The notes under the pieces are model-generated. The model was not told the DNA's origin. It saw only the letters and a list, made by a program, of their open reading frames with translations, and did no database searches. Of a stretch of 24,734 nt of DNA, positions 16,536-24,202 are shown in pieces. Origin of the DNA: VAZQ01 sp050725815 (GTDB taxonomy: Bacteria > Pseudomonadota > Alphaproteobacteria > Rhizobiales > Xanthobacteraceae). Position numbers and translations under genes: made by a program. The stretch lies in contig JBOHIG010000355.1 in NCBI GenBank assembly GCA_050725815.1, positions 1 to 24,734 of the forward strand, written 5' to 3'. How positions within the stretch are numbered: position 1 is the stretch's first letter; every line of letters starts with the position of its first letter.

Positions 16536-16575
16536 GAAGCGGCTCGGATTTTTCGTCCGGGCCGTTTCGATTTTT
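16536..16575 (+). terminator. Rho-independent terminator of tRNA-fMet
   Basis: Stem of 13 bp with two G-U pairs (16536-16548 with 16556-16568), a 7-nt loop, then GA and five T (16571-16575). It begins five bases after the tRNA CCA end. Confidence 0.85.
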
Positions 16576-16624
16576 CGGGGTCGCGCGGGCCCTGCTGCTG
16601 GCAGGGTGAAACGGCCGCCTTTGG

Positions 16625-16852
16625 TCATTCCACCAGCTCGATTTCCTCCAGCCAGCGCAGGAATCGATGGGCGGCGGCGTGAGCCTGCTCGCGCGTCTCT
16701 GCGCGCTCCAGCGCGTGCAATATCTCGTCGCGCTGGTCGACGCCAGGACGGGCCTCCTGTTCGCGCGCGAAATCGACCGCGTCCGAGAGGTTTCGGATGA
16801 TACGCCCGTCGCGCAAATGCAGCTCCGGCGTGAAGTAGAATTCGTATGCCAT
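16625..16852 (-). CDS. Small conserved-looking protein, function unknown
   Basis: 75 aa: MAYEFYFTPELHLRDGRIIR, then a run of charged, helix-forming sequence (NLSDAVDFAREQ, ALERAETREQAHAAAHRFL, WLEEIELVE). No signal peptide, membrane segment or cysteine, so probably a small cytoplasmic two- or three-helix protein. ATG 16852 is chosen because the protein-like pattern starts there; the frame is open to 16906 but the extra 18 residues look random. Only a weak GGGA precedes the start. It lies 56 bp downstream of the flavodoxin-fold gene on the same strand. Family not recognised; its reality rests on composition and spacing. Confidence 0.65.
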   Translation of the reverse strand: MAYEFYFTPELHLRDGRIIRNLSDAVDFAREQEARPGVDQRDEILHALERAETREQAHAAAHRFLRWLEEIELVE

Positions 16853-16908
16853 GTCCCGACAACCAGTTGCGCCCCGAGGAGGTTCCTCAGTCCCGAGCCA
16901 AGGCATGG

Positions 16909-17733
16909 CTATTTCTGCCGTGGCGGAGTCGTATTCTCGCCAATTGAAACCAGCAGGCCGGCCCGCTTTGCATTGACGGCGTCTATCAGCGTTCGGGCGG
17001 CGTTACGGACTTCCTGCTGAAGCGCCTCGTCAGCATCCAGGTCCTCGTGACTGGTGGCGTAAGGTCGCCAATACCCGATGTATCGGCTGAACGCGCTGCT
17101 CGATCCCGCCGACTGGAGGTGCATGAACGACAGCCAGTCGCAGACGGCGCGCCGAACATCCTCCGCGCCTTCGACGTCGCCGTGCACGACCACCGCGAAC
17201 ATTCGCCCGGCGAGGTGGCGGGGGTAATCCCAGCCGGCGAGCTCCAGCGCCTTCGCCTTGCGGGCATCCTTGCCGCTGGTGCGAGTCGGATCGGGATTGC
17301 CACCGTCCGCACAGACGAGACGGTCCATCATGAGCTTCAGCGGCGACGACACCTGATACCAGTTCACCGGCGTGACGATCATGACGCCGTGCGCCGCGAC
17401 CCACATTGGAAAGATGTCGTTCATCCAGTCCTGTGTCTGGCCGAGCGAATAATTCGGATAGCAGGAGCAGGGCCAGTGGCACAGCGCTGCTGCGGTCGAG
17501 AAGCAAGCCTTGCAGGGATGAATCTTGCGGCCATATTCGGACGCAAGGCGCGAGAGATCGAGATGCTCCACCGTCGCGCCGGCCGCTTCGACCACCTCGC
17601 GCGCGATTTCAGTGAGGCGAAACGTCTTCGACATTTCGCCAGGGCAGGTGTGCTCCGATCGCGACGAGCCGTTGATCAGAAGTATGCGGTTCGAGCCGGC
17701 CGGATCTTCATGCTGCATTTGCGCAGCATGCAC
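16909..17733 (-). CDS. Flavodoxin-fold NAD(P)H/FMN reductase, intact downstream part of an interrupted gene
   Basis: 274 aa open part. RILLINGSSRSEHTCPGEMS is the phosphate-loop start of the NADPH-dependent FMN reductase family; CKACFSTAAALCHWPCSCYPN carries five cysteines; MIVTPVNWYQVSSPLKLMMDRL is the flavin-side loop typical of this family. It would reduce a flavin or quinone-like substrate with NAD(P)H in the cytosol. The track of similarity to itself is broken upstream: the frame continues without another stop to ATG 18000 except for one TGA at 17842-17844. The GTG at 17733 and the ATG at 17718 have no Shine-Dalgarno, so independent start here is doubtful. The flavin-binding core is complete in this part. 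Confidence 0.72.
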   Translation of the reverse strand: MHAAQMQHEDPAGSNRILLINGSSRSEHTCPGEMSKTFRLTEIAREVVEAAGATVEHLDLSRLASEYGRKIHPCKACFSTAAALCHWPCSCYPNYSLGQTQDWMNDIFPMWVAAHGVMIVTPVNWYQVSSPLKLMMDRLVCADGGNPDPTRTSGKDARKAKALELAGWDYPRHLAGRMFAVVVHGDVEGAEDVRRAVCDWLSFMHLQSAGSSSAFSRYIGYWRPYATSHEDLDADEALQQEVRNAARTLIDAVNAKRAGLLVSIGENTTPPRQK

Positions 17734-18000
17734 CGCGTCGCGCGCCGCGATCCAATCGACGGAGAGATCGTAGTCCGGATCGGAAAATTCCGGTCCGGCC
17801 TTGCGCGTGTGCGGCGCCTTGCGCGAATGCTCATAGGCGTCTCAGGCAGCGTCGGCTATCCGGTCGAGCTCGGCGGTGAGGGGCGTGAAGGCGGGGTCGA
17901 CAAATTGCGAACGGAAGCGCCGCTTGAACTCGTGCTCGTCCAGCCGGGGACTTGGCATGCCCTTGCGCGGCTCGGGAGCCTTTTTCAGCCAGTCGAACAT
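16909..18000 (-). pseudogene. Full-length flavodoxin-family reductase gene with in-frame TGA at codon 53
   Basis: From ATG 18000 (AGGTG 8 nt upstream) the frame gives 52 protein-like residues, MFDWLKKAPEPRKGMPSPR through ELDRIADAA, then TGA (17842-17844), then continues in the same frame as DAYEHSRKAPHTRKAG and FSDPDYDLSVDWIAARDAV into the flavodoxin domain. Read through, the product is 363 residues. A single G-to-A change (TGG Trp to TGA) is the simplest cause; sequencing error and programmed read-through are alternatives. The gene starts 34 bp after the sorbosone-dehydrogenase-like gene on the same strand, so it is probably the second gene of that unit. Confidence 0.65.
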
Positions 18001-18034
18001 AGACACCTGCTAACCGCCGAACAGCCGGTGGGGC

Positions 18035-19357
18035 TTATCGCGTTGAAGCGCTTTGCGTAGCCTGCGCGACGCGCCAGACCACGTTGCCGACGTCGTCGGC
18101 GACAAGCAGCGCGCCGGCCTTGTCGGTGGCGACGCCGACCGGCCGGCCTTGCGCCTTGCCATCATCGTCGACAAATCCGGTCAGCACATCGAGCGGCTTT
18201 CCGTTCGGGCGACCGTTCGCGAAGGGTATGAACACGACCTTGTAGCCGCTGCGCGGGTTCCGGTTCCATGAGCCGTGCTCGCCGATGAAGGCGCCGCTGC
18301 GGTATTGCGCGGGCAGCAGATCGCCTTGAGCAAATGTCAGGCCGAGCGGCGCGACATGATTGCCAAGCGCGTAGTCGGGAACGAGCGCCTTCGCCACCAT
18401 CTGGGGGTTCTCAGGCTCCACGCGTTTGTCGACGTGCCGGCCGAAATAGCTCCACGGCCATCCGTAGAACGCGCCGTCCTTCACCGACGTCAGGTAGTCG
18501 GGAACGAGGTCGCTGCCGAGCTCGTCACGTTCGTTGACGACGGCCCACAGCACATTGGTTTCGGGATGCCAGGCCATTCCGACCGGATTGCGCAAGCCCG
18601 AGGCGAAGACGCGGGACCGCCCCGATGCGATATCGATCTCGAGGATCGCGGCGCGGCGATGTTCCTTGTCGATACCGTTCTCAGCAACGTTGCTGTTGGA
18701 GCCGACCGAAGCGTAAAGCCGCGTGCCATCGCGATTGGCCACGAGCCCTTTGGTCCAATGGTGGTTGAGCGGGCCGGCCGGCAGGTCGGCGATCTTTTCA
18801 CCGGGCTCGGTGATCTCGGTCTGGCCCTCGCTGTAGCGGAAGCGAACCACCGCGTCGGTGTTCGCGATGTAGAGGTCATTGCCGATCAGCGCCATGCCGA
18901 ACGGCGAGTTCAGATCCTTCAGAAAGACAGTCCTGATTTCCCCCACGCCGTCGCCGTCGGTATCGCGCAACAGCGTAATACGGTTCGCGCTCGGGGTGGC
19001 CGAGCCGGCACGTTTCATGACCTGCTTCATCACGAAGCCCTTGATGCCTTTTCCTTGCTCTGGGCGCGTCGGCGCATTGGTTTCGGCGACAAGAACGTCG
19101 CCGTTGGGCAGCACATAGAGCCAGCGCGGATGATCGAGGCCGTCCGCGAAGGCATTCACCGCAAGCCCGTTCGCGGTTTCGGGCTTCTTCCCATCCGCCC
19201 AACCCTTGGCTGGCGCAATCCTGACGGTGGGGATGATCGAGTTATTTGGAGCCGGGATTTTGGGTGTTGCGCCGACGGTGGCATCCTCTGGCAATTGCGA
19301 AGACTCCCCGCAGGCGGCCAGCGAGAGGGCCAAGGTCAGGCCGATGAATGTCCGCAT
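18035..19357 (-). CDS. Sorbosone/glucose dehydrogenase-like beta-propeller lipoprotein
   Basis: 440 aa. The N-terminus is a lipoprotein signal with lipobox LAAC (Cys16), so it is anchored facing the periplasm. The rest is a six-bladed beta-propeller of the GSDH/L-sorbosone dehydrogenase family: GLDHPRWLYVLPNGDVLVAE, NSPFGMALIGNDLYIANTD, GLRNPVGMAWHPETNVLWAV, KDGAFYGWPWSYFG and GEHGSWNRNP. Characterised relatives use PQQ to oxidise sugars or aldehydes; whether this one does is unknown. The start at 19357 is fixed by the lipoprotein signal; the open frame to 19861 is ignored and the Shine-Dalgarno is weak. An EcfG-type promoter motif lies 49-73 bp upstream. It is likely first in a minus-strand unit with the reductase and the small protein. 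Confidence 0.9.
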   Translation of the reverse strand: MRTFIGLTLALSLAACGESSQLPEDATVGATPKIPAPNNSIIPTVRIAPAKGWADGKKPETANGLAVNAFADGLDHPRWLYVLPNGDVLVAETNAPTRPEQGKGIKGFVMKQVMKRAGSATPSANRITLLRDTDGDGVGEIRTVFLKDLNSPFGMALIGNDLYIANTDAVVRFRYSEGQTEITEPGEKIADLPAGPLNHHWTKGLVANRDGTRLYASVGSNSNVAENGIDKEHRRAAILEIDIASGRSRVFASGLRNPVGMAWHPETNVLWAVVNERDELGSDLVPDYLTSVKDGAFYGWPWSYFGRHVDKRVEPENPQMVAKALVPDYALGNHVAPLGLTFAQGDLLPAQYRSGAFIGEHGSWNRNPRSGYKVVFIPFANGRPNGKPLDVLTGFVDDDGKAQGRPVGVATDKAGALLVADDVGNVVWRVAQATQSASTR

Positions 19358-19405
19358 TCTTGAAGGCACAACACGCTCGCAGGAAGCATTCCTCCCGACA
19401 CAGAG

Positions 19406-19430
19406 AACGATCAGGGGTTGATACGGTTCC
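19406..19430 (-). promoter_or_regulatory. EcfG-type (general stress sigma) promoter toward the sorbosone-dehydrogenase-like gene
   Basis: On the minus strand GGAAC (19430-19426), exactly 16 nt, then CGTT (19409-19406). This equals the consensus known for alphaproteobacterial EcfG sigma factors (GGAAC-N16/17-CGTT), controlled by PhyR/NepR. It lies 49 bp upstream of the ATG at 19357, a normal leader distance. Confidence 0.75.
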
Positions 19431-19437
19431 GTTTCGG

Positions 19438-19462
19438 GGAACCGGCCGCAGGCAGGGCGGTT
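19438..19462 (+). promoter_or_regulatory. EcfG-type promoter toward the DUF6496-type gene
   Basis: GGAAC (19438-19442), 16 nt, then GGTT (19459-19462); one mismatch to the CGTT -10 consensus. It points at the gene starting 19556, giving a leader of about 85 nt. Its -35 and that of the divergent promoter form a 7-bp inverted repeat (CGGTTCC 19424-19430, GGAACCG 19438-19444). Confidence 0.55.
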
Positions 19463-19555
19463 GAGCTGTTGGCGGGCCGCAACGCATGACGAGATCGCCG
19501 CGACAGCCCGGCGCATTTGGCGGCGGATTCGACCGGTGCTCGACAGGAGGATTGA

Positions 19556-19762
19556 ATGGCCAAGAAGAAACGGAAGCGCAAATACTCGCAAGGCGCAGGC
19601 AAGGAAGTGAAGCGGGAGATGCACCGCTACAAACGCGGGAAGGCCAAGAGCGGCAAGGGTGGCAAGGGCGGCAAGGTGAAGAGCCGCAAGCAGGCCGTCG
19701 CGATCGGACTCTCCAAAGCGCGCAAGAAGGGTAAGAAGGTCCCCAAGAAGCGTAACGGGTAG
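19556..19762 (+). CDS. Small Lys/Arg-rich protein, DUF6496 type
   Basis: 68 aa, extremely basic, with about 30 Lys and Arg residues: MAKKKRKRKYSQGAGKEVKR, then a KSGKGGKGGKVKSRKQAVAI repeat-like stretch ending in SKARKKGKKVPKKRNG. The QAVAIGLSKARKKG end is the pattern I associate with DUF6496 small proteins. No function is established; the charge suggests nucleic-acid binding, which is inference. AGGAGG (19545-19550) sits 5 nt before the ATG, the best ribosome site in the window, implying high expression. An EcfG-type promoter motif lies upstream, so it may be a stress-induced protein. No clear terminator follows. Confidence 0.85.
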   Translation: MAKKKRKRKYSQGAGKEVKREMHRYKRGKAKSGKGGKGGKVKSRKQAVAIGLSKARKKGKKVPKKRNG

Positions 19763-20009
19763 GCCAGCTTGCCGGCGCGGACATACAACCACGCCAAGTC
19801 CTGTCCCCTTGCATGTGGCGGTTCTGGCGCTATTGAAGTCCCGCGCATGCGGGGCCCCCATGATGGGGCGGGGTCGGGCGAGCGCAGCCGGTTGGGTTTC
19901 AGGCTTGGGGCCTGCCTTCCGCGCGACCCGGAATATTGTTATCGTTCATCCCTTTCTCTCGTCCGGGCAGGAATCAGGATATTCTCTCGAATTCCGAATG
20001 GAGGCAGCA

Positions 20010-20984
20010 GTGCTGAATCGTCTCATGCTTGTAGCGGCGGTTTCGCTGCTCATGTCCTCCCTTGCGCTCGCGCAAGGTCCGGCCGCCAGCTATCCCAACA
20101 AGCCCGTGAGGATCATCGTCGCCAATCCGGCGGGCGGCGGGGTCGACACGGTGACGCGCGTCTTTGCCGAACGGCTCCACCAGATCCTCGGCCAGACGTT
20201 CGTGGTCGAGAATCGCGGCGGCGCCGGCGGCAATCTCGGCGCGGAAGCCGTGTACACGGCCGCGCCCGACGGCTACACGCTGATGGCTTCGGCGCCGTCG
20301 CCGATCACGGCCAATATCTTCCTCTACAAGAGGCTCCCGTTCGATCCAGCCAAGTTCGAGCCGGTCGCGGCGCTTGGATCGTTTCCAAACACGCTGCTGG
20401 TGAAGAACGATTTCCCGCCCAAGACGGTGAAGGAATTCATCGCGTATGTGAAGGCCAATCCCGGCAAGATCAACTACGCATCCCAGGGCAACGGCACGAC
20501 CTCGCACCTTACCGCCGAACTCTACAACACGCTGATGGGCACCAAGATGGTGCACGTGCCCTACCGCGGCACGGGCCCCGCGTTGAACGATCTCGTCGCC
20601 GGGCATGTCGATCTGATCTTCATGCAGCTGTCGGCGGCACTGCGGCTGCATAACGGCAAGAAGGCGCGCATCCTGGCGGTTACCACCGACAAGCGCCTCG
20701 CCGTGCTGAAGGACACGCCCACCATGATCGAATCGGGCGTCCCCAATTTCGTATCCGATACCTGGAACGCCTTGACCGCTCCGCCCGGAACGCCCGCGGC
20801 GATCGTCGCCAAGCTCAACAAGGCAATCAACCAGGCCGCCGACGATCCGCAGACCAAGAAACGGTTTGCCAGTCTCAATGTCGAACCGTTGGGCGGCAGC
20901 CCCGCGGACTTGCGCAAGCTGATCCAGGAGGAAACGAAGCGCTGGGGCGACGTCATCAGGAAGGCCGGCATCAAGCCGCAATAG
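20010..20984 (+). CDS. Bug/TctC-family periplasmic receptor (orphan)
   Basis: 324 aa. The signal peptide (LMLVAAVSLLMSSLALAQG) is followed by YPNKPVRIIVANPAGGGVDT, VENRGGAGGNLGAEAVYTAA, PDGYTLMASAPSP, YASQGNGTTSHLTAELYN and VPYRGTGPALNDLVAGHVDL, the standard Bug signature set, closer to the large general Bug group than the two tct receptors at 11194 and 12940. It binds a carboxylate-type ligand; no TctAB genes adjoin it. The start is GTG 20010 because GGAGG (20000-20004) lies 5 nt before it; ATG 19998 overlaps that ribosome site, and the open frame to 19809 lacks a signal. The FAD/GcvT oxidase follows on the same strand after a hairpin region. The 247-bp leader region before it holds no clear gene. 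Confidence 0.92.
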   Translation: MLNRLMLVAAVSLLMSSLALAQGPAASYPNKPVRIIVANPAGGGVDTVTRVFAERLHQILGQTFVVENRGGAGGNLGAEAVYTAAPDGYTLMASAPSPITANIFLYKRLPFDPAKFEPVAALGSFPNTLLVKNDFPPKTVKEFIAYVKANPGKINYASQGNGTTSHLTAELYNTLMGTKMVHVPYRGTGPALNDLVAGHVDLIFMQLSAALRLHNGKKARILAVTTDKRLAVLKDTPTMIESGVPNFVSDTWNALTAPPGTPAAIVAKLNKAINQAADDPQTKKRFASLNVEPLGGSPADLRKLIQEETKRWGDVIRKAGIKPQ

Positions 20985-20991
20985 GCGACTG

Positions 20992-21033
20992 CCGAACGCA
21001 TTCGGTTCGGGGCGCGGGCCGCGGCTCGCGCCC
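20992..21033 (+). promoter_or_regulatory. Two adjacent hairpins between receptor and oxidoreductase genes
   Basis: CCGAAC/GTTCGG (20992-20997 with 21005-21010, 7-nt loop), then a 10-bp GC stem with one G-U (21010-21019 with 21024-21033, 4-nt loop). They share one base. No T run follows, so a regulatory or mRNA-stabilising role is more likely than full termination. Function is inferred from position. Confidence 0.45.
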
Positions 21034-21069
21034 TTGAAATATCCGGAACGGACCGATAGCTCGGTCGAT

Positions 21070-23541
21070 ATGCCTTCGTCCCCGCCGACAATTCAAATGC
21101 CGGATCGCGCGCGTGTCGTGGTCATCGGCGGCGGCATCATCGGCACGTCGGTTGCCTATCATCTAGCCCATCTGGGCTGGAAGGACGTGGTCCTGCTCGA
21201 ACGCGACCGCCTGACCTCCGGCACGACATGGCACGCCGCTGGCCTGATGGTCACGTTCGGCTCCACCTCCGAAACCTCGACCGAGCTGCGGAAATACACG
21301 CGCGATCTCTACAGCAGGCTGGAAGCGGAGACCGGTCAGGCGACCGGCCTCAATCAATGCGGCTTCATCGAGGTCGCCGCCGACGCCGACCGGCTGGAGG
21401 AGTTCCGGCGCGTCGCTGCCTTCAACCGCTGGTGTGGCATCGACGTGAACGAAGTCTCGCCCGCAGAGGTGAAGGCGTTGTTCCCGCTGGCGCGGGTGGA
21501 CGACATCAAGGCGGGCTTCTACGTCAAGGACGACGGCCGCGCGAACCCGGTGGACGTGACCATGGCGCTGGCCAAGGGCGCGCGGCTTGCCGGCGCACGC
21601 CTCGTCGAAGGCGTACCCGTGACCGGCGTGCTCAGGAAAGGCCGTTGCGTCGCGGGCGTGCGCACACCCTTCGGCGACATCACGGCCGAGTATGTCGTCA
21701 ACTGCGCCGGCATGTGGGCGCGCCAGCTCGGCGACGCGCACGGCGTCAACATCCCCAATCAGGCCGCCGAGCACTATTACCTCATCACCGAGTCGATCCC
21801 CGGTCTGCCGCCGAACCTGCCGGTGCTGGAGGACCCTGCGTCCTACGGCTATTTCCGCGAGGAGGTCGGCGGTCTGTTGGTCGGCCTGTTCGAGCCGGTC
21901 TGTGCGCCGTGGAACATCGAGGGCATCCCCGATGATTTCTCCTTTGGCGAAATCCCTCCCGACTGGGAGCGCATGACGCCCTTTCTCGAAAAGGCGATGA
22001 GCCGCGTTCCGCGGACACTGGAAGCCGGCATCAAGAAGTTCTTCTGCGGCCCGGAAAGTTTCACTCCCGACCTGCGGCCGATCGTCGGAGAAGCGCCCGA
22101 GCTGAAGAATTATTTTGTCGCCGCCGGCCTCAACTCGATCGGCATCCTCACCGGCGGCGGCATCGGCCGCGTCGTCGCGAACTGGATTGTCGACGGCGAT
22201 CCGGGCGTCGACGTGACCGGCATCAACATCGACCGCCTACACCGCTATCAATCCAATCCCGAGTATCGCCGCCAGCGCACCATCGAGTCGCTCGGCATGG
22301 TCTACAAGTGCCACTACCCGACGATGTCGCCGCAGACCGCGCGCGGCGCCAGGATATCGGCGATCCACGACCGGCTGGCTGCGGCCGGCGCCTACTTCCG
22401 CGACGTCAGCGGATGGGAAGGCGCCGACTGGTACGCGCCGCAGGGCCACGAGCCGAAGATCGAGCAGTATTCCTGGGGCCGCGAGAATTGGTTCCCGTGG
22501 TGGGCTGAGGAGCACCGCACCGCACGCGAGGGCGTCATCCTCATGGACATGTCGTTCATGAGCAAGTTTGCGGTCGAGGGCAGCGATGCCGGCCGCGTCC
22601 TCAACCATATCTCGGCCAACAATGTGGATGGTCCCTCCGGCACGATCACCTACACCCAGTGGCTGAACGAGCGCGGTCTGCTGGAGGCTGACCTCACGGT
22701 GACCAAACTCGGCGACGAACGCTTCTTCGTGGTCGTGACCGATACTATGCACCGCCACGCCGAGACCTGGATGCGGCGGCATACGCCGGCCGACGCCCAC
22801 GTCGGCGTGACCGATGTGACCTCGGGGTATTGCCAGATCAATGTGCAGGGACCGCAATCGCGCGCCCTGTTGCAGATGTTGACGAGCGCCGATCTGTCGA
22901 ACTCGGCGTTGCCGTTCCGCGCAGCGCGCGACATCGACATCGGCTACGCACGCGTGCTGTGCATCCGGATCACCTATCTCGGCGAACTCGGCTACGAACT
23001 CTACGTTCCGAGCGAGCAGGCGATCCAGGTCTACGACCGCCTGATCGAGGCGGGGAAGGGCTTCGATCTCCGCCGTGCCGGCCTGAAGGCGCTCGCCAGC
23101 TTGCGCATGGAGAAGGGTTATCGTGACTACGGTCACGACATCGACAACACCGACAACCCGTTCGAGGCAGGGTTGGGCTTCTTCGTCGATTTCGACAAAC
23201 CGGAAGGCTTCATCGGGCGCGAGGCCGCGCGCAGCCAGAAGGCCAAGGGCACGCCGATGCGGCGGCTGGTCCAGGTCCTGGTGAAGGACCCGGAGCCGAT
23301 GCTGTTTCATGCCGAGATTGTGCTGCGCGACGGCAGGCCGGTCGGCTATGTGCGCGCGGGTTCGTATGGCCATACGCTGGGCGGCGCCGTCGGCCTCGCC
23401 ATGATCGAGGCCGGCGAGCCTATCGATAGCGCCTGGCTGGGCGCTGGTCGATGGGAGGTGGATATCGCCGGTAGGCGCTATCCGGCCGTGGCATCGCTGC
23501 GGTCGTTGTACGATCCAGAGATGAAACGGATCAGGATGTAA
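21070..23541 (+). CDS. FAD-dependent oxidoreductase with C-terminal GcvT (aminomethyltransferase) domain, dimethylglycine/sarcosine dehydrogenase type
   Basis: 823 aa. Residues 15-45 hold the FAD-binding Rossmann motif (VVVIGGGIIG, ending at Glu44). LTSGTTWHAAG contains His55, the position that carries covalent FAD in dimethylglycine dehydrogenases. ESFTPDLRPIVGEAPELKNY and AAGLNSIGILTGGG close the DAO domain near 370. From about 430 a GcvT-like folate-binding domain follows (WYAPQG, ILMDMSFMSKF, NHISANNV, YCQINVQGPQSR, ELGYELYVPSEQ, LRMEKGYRDYGHDI). Such enzymes oxidatively demethylate N-methylated glycines and load the methyl carbon on tetrahydrofolate; the substrate is inferred. The start is uncertain: ATG 21070 chosen, TTG 21034 and ATG 21100 possible, none with a good ribosome site. 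A VOC gene follows after 72 bp. Confidence 0.9.
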   Translation: MPSSPPTIQMPDRARVVVIGGGIIGTSVAYHLAHLGWKDVVLLERDRLTSGTTWHAAGLMVTFGSTSETSTELRKYTRDLYSRLEAETGQATGLNQCGFIEVAADADRLEEFRRVAAFNRWCGIDVNEVSPAEVKALFPLARVDDIKAGFYVKDDGRANPVDVTMALAKGARLAGARLVEGVPVTGVLRKGRCVAGVRTPFGDITAEYVVNCAGMWARQLGDAHGVNIPNQAAEHYYLITESIPGLPPNLPVLEDPASYGYFREEVGGLLVGLFEPVCAPWNIEGIPDDFSFGEIPPDWERMTPFLEKAMSRVPRTLEAGIKKFFCGPESFTPDLRPIVGEAPELKNYFVAAGLNSIGILTGGGIGRVVANWIVDGDPGVDVTGINIDRLHRYQSNPEYRRQRTIESLGMVYKCHYPTMSPQTARGARISAIHDRLAAAGAYFRDVSGWEGADWYAPQGHEPKIEQYSWGRENWFPWWAEEHRTAREGVILMDMSFMSKFAVEGSDAGRVLNHISANNVDGPSGTITYTQWLNERGLLEADLTVTKLGDERFFVVVTDTMHRHAETWMRRHTPADAHVGVTDVTSGYCQINVQGPQSRALLQMLTSADLSNSALPFRAARDIDIGYARVLCIRITYLGELGYELYVPSEQAIQVYDRLIEAGKGFDLRRAGLKALASLRMEKGYRDYGHDIDNTDNPFEAGLGFFVDFDKPEGFIGREAARSQKAKGTPMRRLVQVLVKDPEPMLFHAEIVLRDGRPVGYVRAGSYGHTLGGAVGLAMIEAGEPIDSAWLGAGRWEVDIAGRRYPAVASLRSLYDPEMKRIRM

Positions 23542-23613
23542 GCTTTGCGGAGGTGGATTTTCCTTCCGGCGCCTCTAGAATGAACCCCACGCATTCCAAC
23601 GAAAGGCAAATCC

Positions 23614-23991
23614 ATGGCCAAGCTCCGCCATATCGCGCTCATCGTTCCCGATCCCGAAGCGGCCGCGAAATTCTTCGATGAAGCCTTCGACATGAAGATC
23701 GCCGGCCGCGCCCGGCGCGGCGTCTATGTGTCGGACGGCACCATCAACGTGGCGCTGCTCAAGCAGGAAGGCGCCGAGAAAGTCGGCATCTATCACTTCG
23801 GCATGTGGGTGGACGATCTTGACCAAGCAGAAAAGAAGGTCCAGGACGCCGGCGCCACCTATCTTGAGGGCCGCCCGACATCGCCCGACTCGTTCTACGA
23901 GTGCAAGTACAAGGACCCGCTCGGCATCATCTTCGACCTGACCCACAAGGGCTGGAAGGGCGCGGTCAAAGAGGTCGTGGCGAAGAGTTGA
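23614..23991 (+). CDS. VOC (glyoxalase/bleomycin-resistance fold) family protein
   Basis: 125 aa single-module VOC protein. The two beta-alpha-beta-beta-beta halves start at MAKLRHIALIVPDPEAAAKF (His6 as a candidate metal ligand) and GIYHFGMWVDDLDQAEKKV; FYECKYKDPLGIIFDLTHK provides the usual C-terminal acidic/metal strand, although the exact ligand set cannot be assigned. VOC proteins include dioxygenases, isomerases and resistance proteins; the reaction here is unknown. GAAAGG about 7 nt before ATG 23614 supports the start. It lies in line with the FAD/GcvT gene upstream and an FAD monooxygenase downstream, suggesting one catabolic cluster, but a palindromic element separates it from the latter. 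Confidence 0.9.
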   Translation: MAKLRHIALIVPDPEAAAKFFDEAFDMKIAGRARRGVYVSDGTINVALLKQEGAEKVGIYHFGMWVDDLDQAEKKVQDAGATYLEGRPTSPDSFYECKYKDPLGIIFDLTHKGWKGAVKEVVAKS

Positions 23992-24012
23992 GCGGTTCGG
24001 ACGCGCGTTGCT

Positions 24013-24160
24013 GTGCCCTCTCCCCTTGCGGGAGAGGGCGAGGTGGACTCTCCACAATGCACGGAAGGGTGAGGGGTACGGAGTTTAAAGGCCAGTACCC
24101 CTCACCCACCGCTACTTGCGGAAAATCAGTCCTGCCCTCTCCCGCAAGGGGAGAGGGCAC
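24013..24160. repeat. 148-bp nested palindromic intergenic element
   Basis: Outer arms 24013-24039 and 24134-24160 are a perfect 27-bp inverted repeat, and each arm is itself a hairpin (CCCTCTCC ... GGAGAGGG). Inside is a second perfect 13-bp inverted repeat, 24067-24079 with 24095-24107 (GGGTGAGGGGTAC type). It resembles REP/MITE-like intergenic repeats of Bradyrhizobium-type genomes. It lies between the VOC gene and the monooxygenase gene, on whose leader it may act as a bidirectional terminator or mRNA-stability element. No second copy is in this window. Confidence 0.9.
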
Positions 24161-24202
24161 AATAATCGGCGCCGCGCTCGCTGATATGGAAACGTAAGCC
24201 GC

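Noticed and set aside
16590..16606. CCCTGC/GCAGGG hairpin as a terminator for the small minus-strand gene
   Set aside because: No T run follows it on the minus strand.
17842..17844. TGA as a selenocysteine codon
   Set aside because: No convincing SECIS-like stem follows, the residue is not at an active-site Cys position, and TGG to TGA is a simpler explanation.
21043..21067. GGAAC-N16-CGAT as a third EcfG promoter
   Set aside because: The -10 half mismatches CGTT and lies directly against the chosen start codon.
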